Positions 54,202 through 62,762 are shown, counted from the stretch's first letter. The stretch is DNA of 64,000 nt from Paraburkholderia ginsengiterrae (GCF_001645125.1 NZ_LXKA01000110.1:452558-516557), one strand, 5' to 3'. Notes: generated by a model from the letters alone, not told the origin. A program made the numbers and translations.

Positions 54202-55113
54202 TTAGCCCTTGAAAACCCCGTTTTCAAGAATATGGGCAAGCAGTCGGTCAGTCGCTGGCTTCATCGCACCAGCGAGGTCGTAGTTCTTCGGCAGGGCATA
54301 TCGAATAGTCGTAATGCCTGCAAGGTCACTGGGCAGCTTGACTTTTTGTCCCTGCGGTTCCATGAGAATGGCGCGCGTGCGTCCGAGACGCCCCATGAAA
54401 TACCCGAGCTCGAAGACCACGTTGTCGCGCGGCGCCGGCCAATCTTCATCCCTGAATTCCACTTTGTCGTCAGGATGTGCAATTGCTACGGCGAAATCCG
54501 ATGCGTCGAGTTCGGCCTCAAGGTCTTCAAGCGTGTAGTTCGCAACCTTGAAGACACCATCAGTCCAAAGTCTCACGACCACATCCTCGTGCTTGAGTGC
54601 TTCCTCAACGTTCTGGGCAATCGCAAGCGCCTCAGTCGACGAGATGACAAAGACCTTGGTTTTCGTGCGGGGCGCGGCGATGAGCGCGTTGCGCTCCAGA
54701 AGTCGCTTGGCAAGGTCTCGAGCCAAAGATAGATAGATGTCTGGGTACTTCCGGCCCAGCTCGAGCAGCGTCGGACCAGGCAACATCGCGACAACACTCG
54801 CTTCGGCGGCTCGAACGGTTGCCGACCGCGGCTGCGGCGACAGGGCTGCCATTTCCCCAAAGCAATGGCCCTCGTGGACCCGCTTAATCGTTCGCCCGTT
54901 GATGACAATGTCAAAGCTACCCGTCAGAGCGAAGTACACGTCGGTCGTCCGGTCGTTTTGTTCGATGACTACCTGACCTGCCTCTACATCCATCAAATTG
55001 GCAAGGCCTGCAATCTCTGACGCCAGTTCCCTGTTGCCGCCGATGGCTCGCTGGACTGACAAGGTCTGAATCAGAAGGTCACGATTGTGCTCACCCTCGA
55101 AGCGCTCTTTCAC
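54202..55113 (-). CDS. pycTIR: Pycsar effector: cyclic-nucleotide-binding domain fused to TIR (PycTIR)
   Basis: 303-residue effector. Residues ~35-135 form a cyclic-nucleotide-binding domain (GQVVIEQNDRTTDVYFALTG; GHCFGEMAALSPQPRSATVRA, the phosphate-binding cassette with Glu and Arg). Residues ~150-290 form a TIR domain of the CAP12/Pycsar type (TKVFVISSTEALAIAQ; DNVVFELGYFMGRLGRTRAILM, with the presumed NADase Glu in FELG). In known systems cCMP or cUMP activates the TIR, which destroys NAD+ and stops phage growth. The GTG at 55113 was chosen because GGGGAA lies 7 bases upstream. It is the first gene of the three-gene minus-strand operon. Confidence 0.88.
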   Translation of the reverse strand: MKERFEGEHNRDLLIQTLSVQRAIGGNRELASEIAGLANLMDVEAGQVVIEQNDRTTDVYFALTGSFDIVINGRTIKRVHEGHCFGEMAALSPQPRSATVRAAEASVVAMLPGPTLLELGRKYPDIYLSLARDLAKRLLERNALIAAPRTKTKVFVISSTEALAIAQNVEEALKHEDVVVRLWTDGVFKVANYTLEDLEAELDASDFAVAIAHPDDKVEFRDEDWPAPRDNVVFELGYFMGRLGRTRAILMEPQGQKVKLPSDLAGITTIRYALPKNYDLAGAMKPATDRLLAHILENGVFKG

Positions 55114-55701
55114 GTGTGTTCCCCGTATTTTTTAGGCGTGGGCAGAACCGGCTACGTCCTTTGTGGTTCCGGAAGTCCTTTCGTACCCAGATGCGTCACG
55201 ACCCGTTTATCAAACAAATCGCGCGACAGGTGACGTCCGGACACTCAGTGCTTTTTCAACCGAATTTTGCCCGATAGTGTATCGGAAGGGCTGCCTCAAC
55301 GCAGCGCGAAACACACGCGATGTGGCGCGGATAGGTGCGAGGACGAGTGGCGTGAGGGCCTGCTGCAGACTGTCGGTCTGACCCGAGTACCGACGCATGA
55401 GGAGTCGCCGTCCGTGTATCGTGTAGGTCATGGCCCACCTACGACGTGCGTCCCGCGCATCCAACGCGATGGACCGGCAGTCAGTGGTCAAAGCCCAGTC
55501 TCGGTCTCCATCTCACGTACCTCGGCAATTCGACGCCGTTCAGAAAAGCGACGAAGATTTCCTTAACCTAGTTCGCCATGAAACACCCGTCTGCATTCAG
55601 CGCAATTTGCTGGACCGGGCCGTGCGGGCGACGGTGAAGTACCAGGCTTCAATGCTTGCGATGCGATATATTGACGTGGTCATCCGTTGACCGAAAAGAC
55701 T
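55114..55701. other. Region without a well-supported gene
   Basis: This 588-base stretch holds the promoter side of the Pycsar operon. A short plus frame at 55430-55690 (86 codons, ending in a TGA that overlaps a TTG) could be coupled to the next gene, but its composition is weak and I do not call it. Two short frames at 55163-55491, one on each strand, are also unconvincing. No repeats or tRNA were seen. Confidence 0.4.
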
Positions 55702-56613
55702 ATGTCCCGCCTTGGCATCGAACACGAAAATGGCCTCATCTATGAAGGCACCGACAATCCGAGCCATCTCACGGTCCCGGCACCGATAATCTCGCAGTGT
55801 GCGCTCGTCGAGTCCCCTCCTGACCTCGAGAATTTGCCCCGCGGTATGCTGAGCGACCCGTTTCGATGGATTTTCCGTGAGGACTCCTTTGACCCAGTGT
55901 CTCGAGTTCGACGAGGCCGTCTTTTTCAGTCATTCACAAAGGCCAATCGGGAATTGGTCTTGGTCGAGGCTCACCCTAATTTGTTATCCGACAGTAGACG
56001 GAGCCGGTCGGACGGTCGAGTACACAAAGAACTGAATGTGTTCATCCATTGCACTGAATTGCTGGGACGCCCGAACCGGGCGGAAGGTCTTCAGCTTGCG
56101 ATAGGTCACGTCGGAGCACACTCGCTTTGGCGAATATTGCAGACTGAACAAACGGTCAGCCAGGACGTGCTGGTTACTGTTCGAGCTGAGTCTGCGTTTG
56201 GCATACTGCCCGCTCTCAACATGGCGCAAATTCCGGAGGGAAATCGGAAATCCGTCGTGGATGCTTACGACCGCGTCATGAAGGTGGCGTATCGCGATTC
56301 TCCAACTTCTGTTGTAGACCAATGCCGAAACCTGTGCGCGGTTCTCGCTGGCCGGTGGTTACGCCAATTGAGCGGTGACGAGAAAGCGGTCCACAAAGAC
56401 CTGGGTCCATGCCTCACGGCAATCGGAAAACATGTTGGTGAAAATGAGCGACGGCTGATTCGTGCGGCTCTCGAGACCGTCAACCTTCTTCACCCGCGTG
56501 GGAAGGATAATGAGCGTGAGCGTCTCGACCTGCGGGAGGTATCGAACGCGGACACCGAGCTTGCCTTGCATGCAACGGGGTTCGTTCTTAGAGAGCTCGG
56601 TTGGGGCCAATAA
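55702..56613 (+). CDS. Hypothetical protein
   Basis: 303-residue protein, not recognised. It contains alpha/beta-looking sequence (NRELVLVEAHPNLLSD; GVHKELNVFIHCTELLGR-like region; RNLCAVLAGRWLRQL) and a helical C-terminal third (RLIRAALETVNLLHPRGKDNERERLDLREVSNADTELALH). The end (TELALHATGFVLRELGWG) looks like a helix pair. The ATG at 55702 is the first methionine of the stretch with coding composition; a TTG five codons earlier is possible. Its closest neighbours are the divergent Pycsar operon and the convergent H-NS gene. GC content is below that of core genes, suggesting transfer. Confidence 0.5.
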   Translation: MSRLGIEHENGLIYEGTDNPSHLTVPAPIISQCALVESPPDLENLPRGMLSDPFRWIFREDSFDPVSRVRRGRLFQSFTKANRELVLVEAHPNLLSDSRRSRSDGRVHKELNVFIHCTELLGRPNRAEGLQLAIGHVGAHSLWRILQTEQTVSQDVLVTVRAESAFGILPALNMAQIPEGNRKSVVDAYDRVMKVAYRDSPTSVVDQCRNLCAVLAGRWLRQLSGDEKAVHKDLGPCLTAIGKHVGENERRLIRAALETVNLLHPRGKDNERERLDLREVSNADTELALHATGFVLRELGWGQ

Positions 56614-56898
56614 CGCTTTCCGTCGATTTTTCGCTGGTGAAACGCTGGTCGCGCAACGGCACCAAATTCATCAATGGTTTCGCGTCAGTTCACGACTAAC
56701 GATGTCGTCCATATCTGCGATAACTGTTTCGGCTAGCCTCTCGACCGGATGCCGCGATATGTCGAATTGGGCACCAAATTGTCGGAGAAGCTGACGTCCA
56801 GCGAGCTCTTTTCAAGCTGTTTAAACAGCTGACGGAAGTTACCGACTCAATTGTCGGACAGATTAGAAGCTAGGCCTAAAAGAACGTCTTTGGCTTGG

Positions 56899-56939
56899 TG
56901 TACCCGGTGGAACCAGAAATCGCTGGTCCACCGGGCACA
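56899..56939 (-). terminator. Terminator hairpin after the H-NS-like gene
   Basis: TGTACCCGGTGGAACCAG (56899-56916) pairs with CTGGTCCACCGGGCACA (56923-56939) with one mismatch or bulge. It lies 13 bases past the stop of the minus-strand gene. Together with 56614-56898, where I see no gene, it fills the gap to the preceding gene. Confidence 0.65.
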
Positions 56940-56951
56940 TGACAACTGCGT

Positions 56952-57950
56952 TCAGGTCGTCAACTCGGCGGCAGACTCGACTGCGTCCACCGGAGCGGGC
57001 ACGGCCACGCTCTGGCGCGGCGCAGTTTTCGCCGGCGTCTTTTTAGCCGGCACCTTCGGGTTCACGGCCTTCGTGACAACCGCTTTCTTCACCGCAACCT
57101 TCTTCGTCGGTGGGGTCTTTGTCGCTGCGACCTTCTTGACGACGGCTTTCTTGGCAACCGCCTTTTTGGCGGAAGGCTTCGTCTCCGCCGAAGCACTCAC
57201 ATCGGCCGCCGCGCCGGCGCCATCAATCAGAAACTTGCTGCGGTCTTTTGCGCCGGCTAGCCACGCCGGAGCAGGACCGCGTCCGCTCCAGGTCGCGCCG
57301 GATTTCGGGTCGCGATACTTAGCCGGCTGCGGACCTTTCGGCTGACCCTTGGCTGAAGTCGCACCAACTGCCTTCGAGGCCTTCTTCGCCAAAATCTTCG
57401 CCTTGCTCACGACACCTGCGCTCGCCGCGCCAGTCGCTTCGGCACCACCTGCAATCAAAAACTTATTACGGTCTTTGGCTTCAGCAATCCAGGACGGCGC
57501 ACGTCCACGACCGCTCCATGTCGCGCCTGATTTTGGGTCCTGATACATCGCCGGCTGCGGACCGCGGACGTAATTACCAGCAGCCTTCACCTTGCCAGCA
57601 GACACCGTCTTCGCCGTCGCCACACTGCTGTCAAAAAGGAATTTGTCGCGATTCTTCGCGCTTGCAATCCAACTTGGCGCACGACCATGCCCGGTCCAAG
57701 TTGCTCCCGTCTTCGGGTCGCGATACTTCACCGCGCCAGAGCTCCCTTTGCTGACAGTCTTTGCTCCGGCCTTCTTCGCGCGTTTTTTGCCGCCAACATG
57801 CGCATCAATATCCGCGGTCGTGATGCCGTGTTTCTCCATGAGCTCATGGATGGTCTTCAAGACCGTTGTCAATTCCTTTGCAATCAAAGCGTCCGCCTGG
57901 GCTTGCAGTTTTTTCATCTTCGCCTGAATTGCTTCCAAAGTCGTTGCCAT
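56952..57950 (-). CDS. H-NS-family nucleoid protein with three DNA-binding repeats and H1-like tail
   Basis: 332-residue member of the H-NS/Bv3F family, about three times the usual ~100 residues. Residues 1-50 form the coiled-coil oligomerisation part (MATTLEAIQAKMKKLQAQAD, EKHGITTADIDA). Three copies of the H-NS C-terminal DNA-binding domain follow: 75-106 (YRDPKTGATWTGHGRAPSW), 136-166 (YQDPKSGATWSGRGRAPSW) and 211-242 (SGATWSGRGPAPAW). Copies 1 and 2 keep the minor-groove RAP motif; copy 3 has GPAP instead. The tail (about 255-315) is a Lys/Ala/Pro-rich stretch like histone H1 (KKAVAKKAVVKK, KTPPTKKVAVKK). The ATG at 57950 has GAGGAGG upstream. It probably silences AT-rich foreign DNA nearby; this is inferred from the family. 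Confidence 0.85.
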   Translation of the reverse strand: MATTLEAIQAKMKKLQAQADALIAKELTTVLKTIHELMEKHGITTADIDAHVGGKKRAKKAGAKTVSKGSSGAVKYRDPKTGATWTGHGRAPSWIASAKNRDKFLFDSSVATAKTVSAGKVKAAGNYVRGPQPAMYQDPKSGATWSGRGRAPSWIAEAKDRNKFLIAGGAEATGAASAGVVSKAKILAKKASKAVGATSAKGQPKGPQPAKYRDPKSGATWSGRGPAPAWLAGAKDRSKFLIDGAGAAADVSASAETKPSAKKAVAKKAVVKKVAATKTPPTKKVAVKKAVVTKAVNPKVPAKKTPAKTAPRQSVAVPAPVDAVESAAELTT

Positions 57951-58356
57951 CAAGTGGCCTCCTCATGAATGTGGTCGCAATATGCCATGGTCGCGCTTGA
58001 AGACGCTAGCGCATTTCGCAGAGAGGCAGGTCACCACCTAGGGAAACTAACTGCTAACCATTCTGTGGACAGAGTTACGCAGCCCGAATTCCCTTCACGG
58101 TGCTTAACTTTTGAGGCCGCCGCTAAGCGCCCCCGTAGAAGCGGGTGTCGTTGAACACAGGTACATGACGATGCCTCAGAATCAACTGTCGAAGTAAGTA
58201 ACTTTCATTCCCGTTTTGTCACACGTCGCCGCGGACGGCAGTCGAGCCTGTCGGGTGCTCGCCACAGCCGGTCTTACATAGCATTCGGAAGTTGAGTGGG
58301 CGAAACCGAAAAGCACGCACTACAATTGCTCCTGCTACTTTCAGCGGAGACTAGTC
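57951..58356. other. Gene-free divergent region
   Basis: This 406-base stretch separates the H-NS-like gene from the HNH gene and must hold both promoters. I see no further gene, hairpin or repeat that I can support. Confidence 0.5.
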
Positions 58357-59217
58357 GTGGTTCTTGATAAGAACGAATTTTCCCGACGCTTCACGGACGG
58401 CAAGCAAGCCGTCATGCTGTACCTGACTGCCGGGCAACGCCCAGACCAATTCGATTTCAATGAGGACGCGCACACTCTTTCGACAGGTTACTGGCCGACG
58501 CCTCTCAAGGAATATGAGCGGGTTATTGTCTACAAGCGAGCTGAGGCCGGAGGCATGGCGCAAGTGTGGGTCGGCGACAATGCCGGCCTAATTCCTGATG
58601 GTAATCAATGGCACTACCGCGCACGCAATGTCCAGATGTTCGAAGCGAACGACGACTTTAAGACGCTTTTCGGATTGCATCCACCTCAACGCATCCGTTA
58701 TCTGTATCCAGAACAAACAAACTCGAAACGCGTTGCGTCCTATTTGCGCGAAGCGGTGGCAGACGATGATGACGTACTTAAGCTTCCGCTTGGTGCGGCG
58801 ACCACGGTCAGGCGGCTGCAGCAAGCTCGCTTGCACCAGCAGAAATTTCGCGATGCATTGTTGCTGCGTTGGCAGGGAGCCTGCGCAGTGACCGGCATTG
58901 AAGAACCAATGCTTCTTCGAGCATCGCACATCAAGCCATATGCCGATTCCTCGGCTGCCGAATGCGTAAGTGCCCACAACGGCCTGCTCCTTGCTGCGGG
59001 CCTGGATGCTCTTTTCGACAAGGGCTTCGTGACTTTTGACGAAAATGGGAGACTACTGCGCTCCGACTTACTCACTCCGGATGTGGCTGCTGCATTTGGC
59101 CTCAAGGAGAAAATGCAGCTTAGCGATATCCTTACCGCGGAGGCGCATAACTTCATGCGCCTCCACCGAGAGAAGATATTTCTCAAGGCAAGGTCGGCGC
59201 GTCGCATGCGAGCATAG
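58357..59217 (+). CDS. HNH endonuclease (HNH_2 type)
   Basis: 286-residue protein. The C-terminal ~120 residues carry an HNH_2 domain: FRDALLLRWQGACAVTG (about 164-180), LLRASHIKPYADSSAAECVSAHNGLLLAAGLDALFDKGFVTF (His191, Asn208, Asp217 region). It ends in FMRLHREKIF. The N-terminal ~120 residues (QFDFNEDAHTLSTGYWPTPLKEYERVIVYKR; VWVGDNAG; NVQMFEAND) could be a modified-base-reading EVE/PUA-like module, which I infer only from pattern. The GTG at 58357 was chosen because GGAG lies 8 bases upstream. It is divergent from the H-NS gene. Such proteins can act as modification-dependent restriction enzymes. Confidence 0.75.
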   Translation: MVLDKNEFSRRFTDGKQAVMLYLTAGQRPDQFDFNEDAHTLSTGYWPTPLKEYERVIVYKRAEAGGMAQVWVGDNAGLIPDGNQWHYRARNVQMFEANDDFKTLFGLHPPQRIRYLYPEQTNSKRVASYLREAVADDDDVLKLPLGAATTVRRLQQARLHQQKFRDALLLRWQGACAVTGIEEPMLLRASHIKPYADSSAAECVSAHNGLLLAAGLDALFDKGFVTFDENGRLLRSDLLTPDVAAAFGLKEKMQLSDILTAEAHNFMRLHREKIFLKARSARRMRA

Positions 59218-59366
59218 TGGCCCGGTCGTGACGGAGTAACTCAGACTGGCCGTTGAACGGGCGCTGGTCGGGTTACGTCAACCCGTTCGAGACTGCATGC
59301 GTTCTGTACGCCGCGGCTGCCAAAGCTGGCTCTAACGAAGAAACGAATAACGGAGTCACCACCGAA

Positions 59367-59741
59367 ATGGGATACGACGTTCACATCACGCGTAAAGAGA
59401 ACTGGTTCGACGACGGGCCTGAAATCAGTCTTGACGAGTGGAAATCCTTCATAGAAAAGGATGATGAAATGCGGCTCGATGGTTACGCTGAGGCAAAGCT
59501 ACCGAACGGCGCCGCGCTGCGTGTAGACAGTGACGGTCTAGCCGTCTGGACCGCATACAGCGGCAGCACGGCCGGCGGAAACATGGCGTGGTTCGATTTC
59601 CGGTCCGGTAATGTTGTCGTCAAGAATCCCGATGTCAGCATTCTCAGCAAGATGTGGCAAATCGCTCAGAAGCTCGGCGCTCGCGTGCAAGGTGATGATT
59701 GCGAGATTTATGGTTCTGACGGAAGCATCGTCGCGACATGA
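59367..59741 (+). CDS. Hypothetical protein (MGYDVHITRKENWF family)
   Basis: 124-residue soluble protein whose start, MGYDVHITRKENWFDD, recurs in widely distributed uncharacterised proteins. EISLDEWKSFIEKDDEMRLDG, NMAWFDFRSGNVVVKNPD and KMWQIAQKLGARVQGDDCEIYG give an alpha/beta look. No catalytic motif was recognised. The ATG at 59367 fits the family start; a TTG at 59253 would add 38 residues. It lies between the HNH gene and the subtilase relic. Confidence 0.65.
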   Translation: MGYDVHITRKENWFDDGPEISLDEWKSFIEKDDEMRLDGYAEAKLPNGAALRVDSDGLAVWTAYSGSTAGGNMAWFDFRSGNVVVKNPDVSILSKMWQIAQKLGARVQGDDCEIYGSDGSIVAT

Positions 59742-59784
59742 GACTCGCTTGCCCCCGGATAGTCTCCCGGAAGGTCAACGACTC

Positions 59785-59874
59785 TGCGAGACCGACATCT
59801 ACACGCCAATCGCAAATATAATCGAACAAGATGTTGCTATCGATATCGACGGGGCAGGCGGCCAACAAAGCTAA
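59785..59874 (+). pseudogene. Relic of the C-terminus of a second IetS-like subtilase
   Basis: About 28 codons, ETDIYTPIANIIEQDVAIDIDGAG, match the C-terminal end of the IetS protein (DTDVYTPIVTILAPAAVIDIDVDG) in the same order. The DNA similarity includes ATCTACACGCC and CTATCGATATCGA. No start or protease domain lies upstream, where the hypothetical gene sits instead. I read it as what remains of a deleted second ietS-like gene. Confidence 0.7.
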
Positions 59875-59957
59875 CTTCCTCTCGCATCGATGTCTCGGGC
59901 ATGCGCTGCTTCATACGCGTGCCTCGCGTTATGCACTATTCAAAAAGAGAACATAAA

Positions 59958-60758
59958 GTGTCAACAGTAGCCGCAGCTCCTATCGTCTCGCCGCATGCAG
60001 CAATGCGGCTTTATCAATGGGTTAAAGGGTTTGCGCCACCTGCCGAGAAGCTTCGCTGGGTGCATACGACAGATGCATTTGCGTTTAGGGCAATTCTCGA
60101 GCAACGAGTGCTAACGCCTCAGGAATGCAAGGTATTTGGCGACCCGCTAACGTACCTCTTCTACGGCAGGCCCGCATATCGCTTTAACCGACGAGATAAC
60201 ATGAGAAGCTCTTACCACGCGCCGGTGGTTCTGATATTCCGTGAACGCATCCTGGACCATACCTTCAGACTCTTCCCCTTCGATACGGGAGCTTTCAAAG
60301 GCAAGCGCTACGACACATGGTTGCACAAGGGAATGGAGCTCGAGTCATTTGAGTATCCTGGAAAGGAGGGCAATGAGGGAAAGCATGTGACGGCGTTCTA
60401 CGGCGGGAATCACCGATATTGGAACGGAGAAGGAATTGCAATAGGTAACATTTCCGGCGAATACGAGGTTGAAGCCGTCCGAGACATGATTAGCGACAAA
60501 AACATGAATGTTGCCGATGATAGAAGATTGGTCGTCGAACTTCTTGTCAAGGACGACATACCGTTGACCGCGGATTACCTCGAAGCAATATACGTCCCGA
60601 GTTCAATAAAAGACGCGGAGTTTTTAAAGATATTTGAAAAGGATGTTAACGTCTCCGTGTACACCTACCCTGCCAACGGGATGAAACCAGCAATTGAGTA
60701 TCAAGCGCTTCTGGAACACTTTCTGTCAGAATTCCATGAAGACATGGGAGCGCTATAA
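59958..60758 (+). CDS. Unrecognised protein, first of an overlapping pair
   Basis: 266-residue protein that I cannot name. Its beginning (LRWVHTTDAFAFRAILEQRVLTPQECKVFGDPLTYLFYGRPAYRF) has an H-T-D...YGRPAYR arrangement reminiscent of ADP-ribosyltransferase-like folds seen in toxin and defence proteins. That is a pattern impression, not an assignment. Later parts (PVVLIFRERILDHTFRLFPFDTGAF; VELLVKDDIPLTADYLEAIYVP) look alpha/beta. I chose the GTG at 59958, with AAAGAGA upstream; an ATG at 59931 or 60003 is possible. It is translationally coupled to the next gene (TAATG). GC content is lower than in the core, suggesting transfer. Confidence 0.55.
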   Translation: MSTVAAAPIVSPHAAMRLYQWVKGFAPPAEKLRWVHTTDAFAFRAILEQRVLTPQECKVFGDPLTYLFYGRPAYRFNRRDNMRSSYHAPVVLIFRERILDHTFRLFPFDTGAFKGKRYDTWLHKGMELESFEYPGKEGNEGKHVTAFYGGNHRYWNGEGIAIGNISGEYEVEAVRDMISDKNMNVADDRRLVVELLVKDDIPLTADYLEAIYVPSSIKDAEFLKIFEKDVNVSVYTYPANGMKPAIEYQALLEHFLSEFHEDMGAL

Positions 60759-61702
60759 TGATGCCGCCTAAAACTGCAACTGTTTGTGGCTTCATTCAGA
60801 CGGTTCCGTCGTATCCAGCGTTTGTGGTACCTGTCTTTCGCAGCGGCCACTCGCCTTGGAGATTGGTACAACTGGTTAGCGAAGGGATAGTAAGAGATTT
60901 TATTGCCGCACCCGAATACGATTTTTTCGTTGAAGCGACTTCGCACGCTGATAGCTGGATTGGTTCGTCCCCAGTCTACGGATTTGCCTACGCCGAACAC
61001 GATGCGTTCTTCGGAAAAGAAATGGATGTGGCAATGGATTTATTTGATAACCGCAAGCGGCTTTCCAGAAATCCTCATGTGCTTGCTGAGGCAGCTGACT
61101 TCTATCTTCATTTTTTTCAAGGTAATCGCCGTCGCAACGAAGGTTCCACTTATATCCTCGATGATTTAGTCCACGAGAGTAGTCGACGAGCACGCGAAAC
61201 CCTGATGGGAGTGCCAAAATCAAGTCGACGCCCGTTCCGGAGTGAGGTAGTGGTAGCGCGCAACACTGGCTTCAACGACATTAACCGTATCCGACATCTG
61301 GCTGAGAGGTCCGTCCACGTAAATCTGTGGACCTTATCGTCGATGGTCGATTGGGTTGACGGAGTTTCACCTGATAACAGGATGCGATGGTTTAGACGGG
61401 TTGTTGAAGACCGATTTTCCAATGCAACGCACGTGGTCGTTATGGGAACAACCGCTAACCCGCACGAGCGCAGATATCTCGACCTAATCTTAGATGTGGC
61501 ATCAAGCGGAACATCCAAGCTTGTGCGCCTCTCTGACACGAACGAGCTCGAACAGTGGATGCGATATGAAGAGCAGCTACGCACGCACTCTTCCAATGAG
61601 TCGGATAAAGAGTACGTCGCGAATTTATTCGGATTAGACGAAGCTTTCGGAAGCAGCTTTCCATCCAAAGGGCGTTCAAAAAAGTCTGGTTACAGTTGGT
61701 GA
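60758..61702 (+). CDS. Unrecognised protein, second of an overlapping pair
   Basis: 314-residue protein with no family I recognise. A first part (GFIQTVPSYPAFVVPVFRSGHSPWRLVQLVSEGIV; FFVEATSHADSWIGSSPVYGFAYAEHDAFFGKEM) and a second with alternating strands and helices (SVHVNLWTLSSMVDWVD; HVVVMGTTANPHERRYLDLILDVAS) suggest a two-domain alpha/beta protein. No signal peptide or membrane segment is seen. The ATG overlaps the previous stop (TAATG) and is preceded by GGGAG, so both genes are expressed together. It resembles a two-gene defence or toxin unit only by organisation and neighbourhood. Confidence 0.5.
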   Translation: MMPPKTATVCGFIQTVPSYPAFVVPVFRSGHSPWRLVQLVSEGIVRDFIAAPEYDFFVEATSHADSWIGSSPVYGFAYAEHDAFFGKEMDVAMDLFDNRKRLSRNPHVLAEAADFYLHFFQGNRRRNEGSTYILDDLVHESSRRARETLMGVPKSSRRPFRSEVVVARNTGFNDINRIRHLAERSVHVNLWTLSSMVDWVDGVSPDNRMRWFRRVVEDRFSNATHVVVMGTTANPHERRYLDLILDVASSGTSKLVRLSDTNELEQWMRYEEQLRTHSSNESDKEYVANLFGLDEAFGSSFPSKGRSKKSGYSW

Positions 61703-61865
61703 CTTGACCGACTGACGCCGTGCCAGTCGAGACGGCCACCCTACAGCAACCACTGCGGAAAGCATCCCTGAAAGGTGCGATGCCTGCCGCTGAAAAATGC
61801 ACGGTACATCACTTCGGTCAAAAGCGGAGCATCTAGCGGGGCTTCGCTTCAGCTTGGATGCTCGA

Positions 61866-62762
61866 CTACAAGGTCTTGTTCACGAGCTTACTGGTCGGAT
61901 GATTTTCAATCATCCATCGCGCCATCTCTGAGAATGGAGAATTCGTGCCATCGAATATGTGCGCGGTTCGTGGAGAGATAGTTGGATTCCGGAAGTCGCC
62001 TGGGTAGAGAACAATCTCCTGGCGGAATCCGTAGCCCACATTGTCGACGGCCGACAAAGTCAAACCGATTTTCGTCTTGTGTAGCAGCTGAAAAATCTCC
62101 TTCTGCTCCGGCACGGGTGTCCGCTCACCCATCGAGACAAAATGGATGGCTTCCTGAGGCACCTCTGCTGTGAACACGGGGAAGCCTCTTGCGTCGAGAA
62201 CTTCTGTTTTATTGCAGTCATGTAGAGCGCGAATAATGCGAACCTCCTGCTCGTACTGCCACTCGACGGATTTGGCGCAAAGTTCGGACAATGGTACAGG
62301 CGCAGCTTTATAGGAATCGATGTGTTTTTTCGGCCGTTCATCTACGTACTCGACCGGTATTTGACCGGTGAAGAACTCGTGGTCGGCATCGAAGGCGATG
62401 ACGGCGCCTTGATACTGGTCGGCATAGTGCGACCACATTAAGATTGAGTTGGGAGATTTCGACAGGCAGAGAATGCCGACCTGTCGATTGAGCTGGTCCA
62501 GGATATTTCGGGACGTGAAATCGCTGGCCACGTGTCCGTCCGTCACCTGGACGACAGTGTCGAGCGGAGCTTCGCGTCGAGGCGAGAGAATGTCGAACGA
62601 AAGGTTGATTTGTTCTTCCGCCTGGTCAGTCCGAACAACTATCTCCGGCAGCAGCTCGAATGGGTCATTGAACGCCCCAGGCTGGGTCAGGCGGATGGCC
62701 CCTCCAAGTATCCGCTTCAGCGTTGAAACGTTGACGTACTTGTAGAGCAGGTTCTTCTCCAT
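61866..62762 (-). CDS. DUF2971 family protein
   Basis: 298-residue protein of DUF2971. Characteristic sequences are LYKYVNVSTLKRILGGAIRLTQPGAFNDPFELLP near the N-terminus, then VGILCLSKSPNSILMWSHYADQYQGAVIAFD and VEWQYEQEVRII. DUF2971 is often found in phage-resistance and abortive-infection contexts and has an ADP-ribosyltransferase-like look; activity is not proven. The ATG at 62762 has GAGG 7 bases upstream. It is convergent with the unrecognised gene pair. Confidence 0.75.
   Translation of the reverse strand: MEKNLLYKYVNVSTLKRILGGAIRLTQPGAFNDPFELLPEIVVRTDQAEEQINLSFDILSPRREAPLDTVVQVTDGHVASDFTSRNILDQLNRQVGILCLSKSPNSILMWSHYADQYQGAVIAFDADHEFFTGQIPVEYVDERPKKHIDSYKAAPVPLSELCAKSVEWQYEQEVRIIRALHDCNKTEVLDARGFPVFTAEVPQEAIHFVSMGERTPVPEQKEIFQLLHKTKIGLTLSAVDNVGYGFRQEIVLYPGDFRNPTISPRTAHIFDGTNSPFSEMARWMIENHPTSKLVNKTL

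Noticed and set aside
55163-55491. Small open frames on both strands upstream of the Pycsar operon
   Set aside because: No ribosome-binding site, no family resemblance and overlapping frames; they could not be told from chance.
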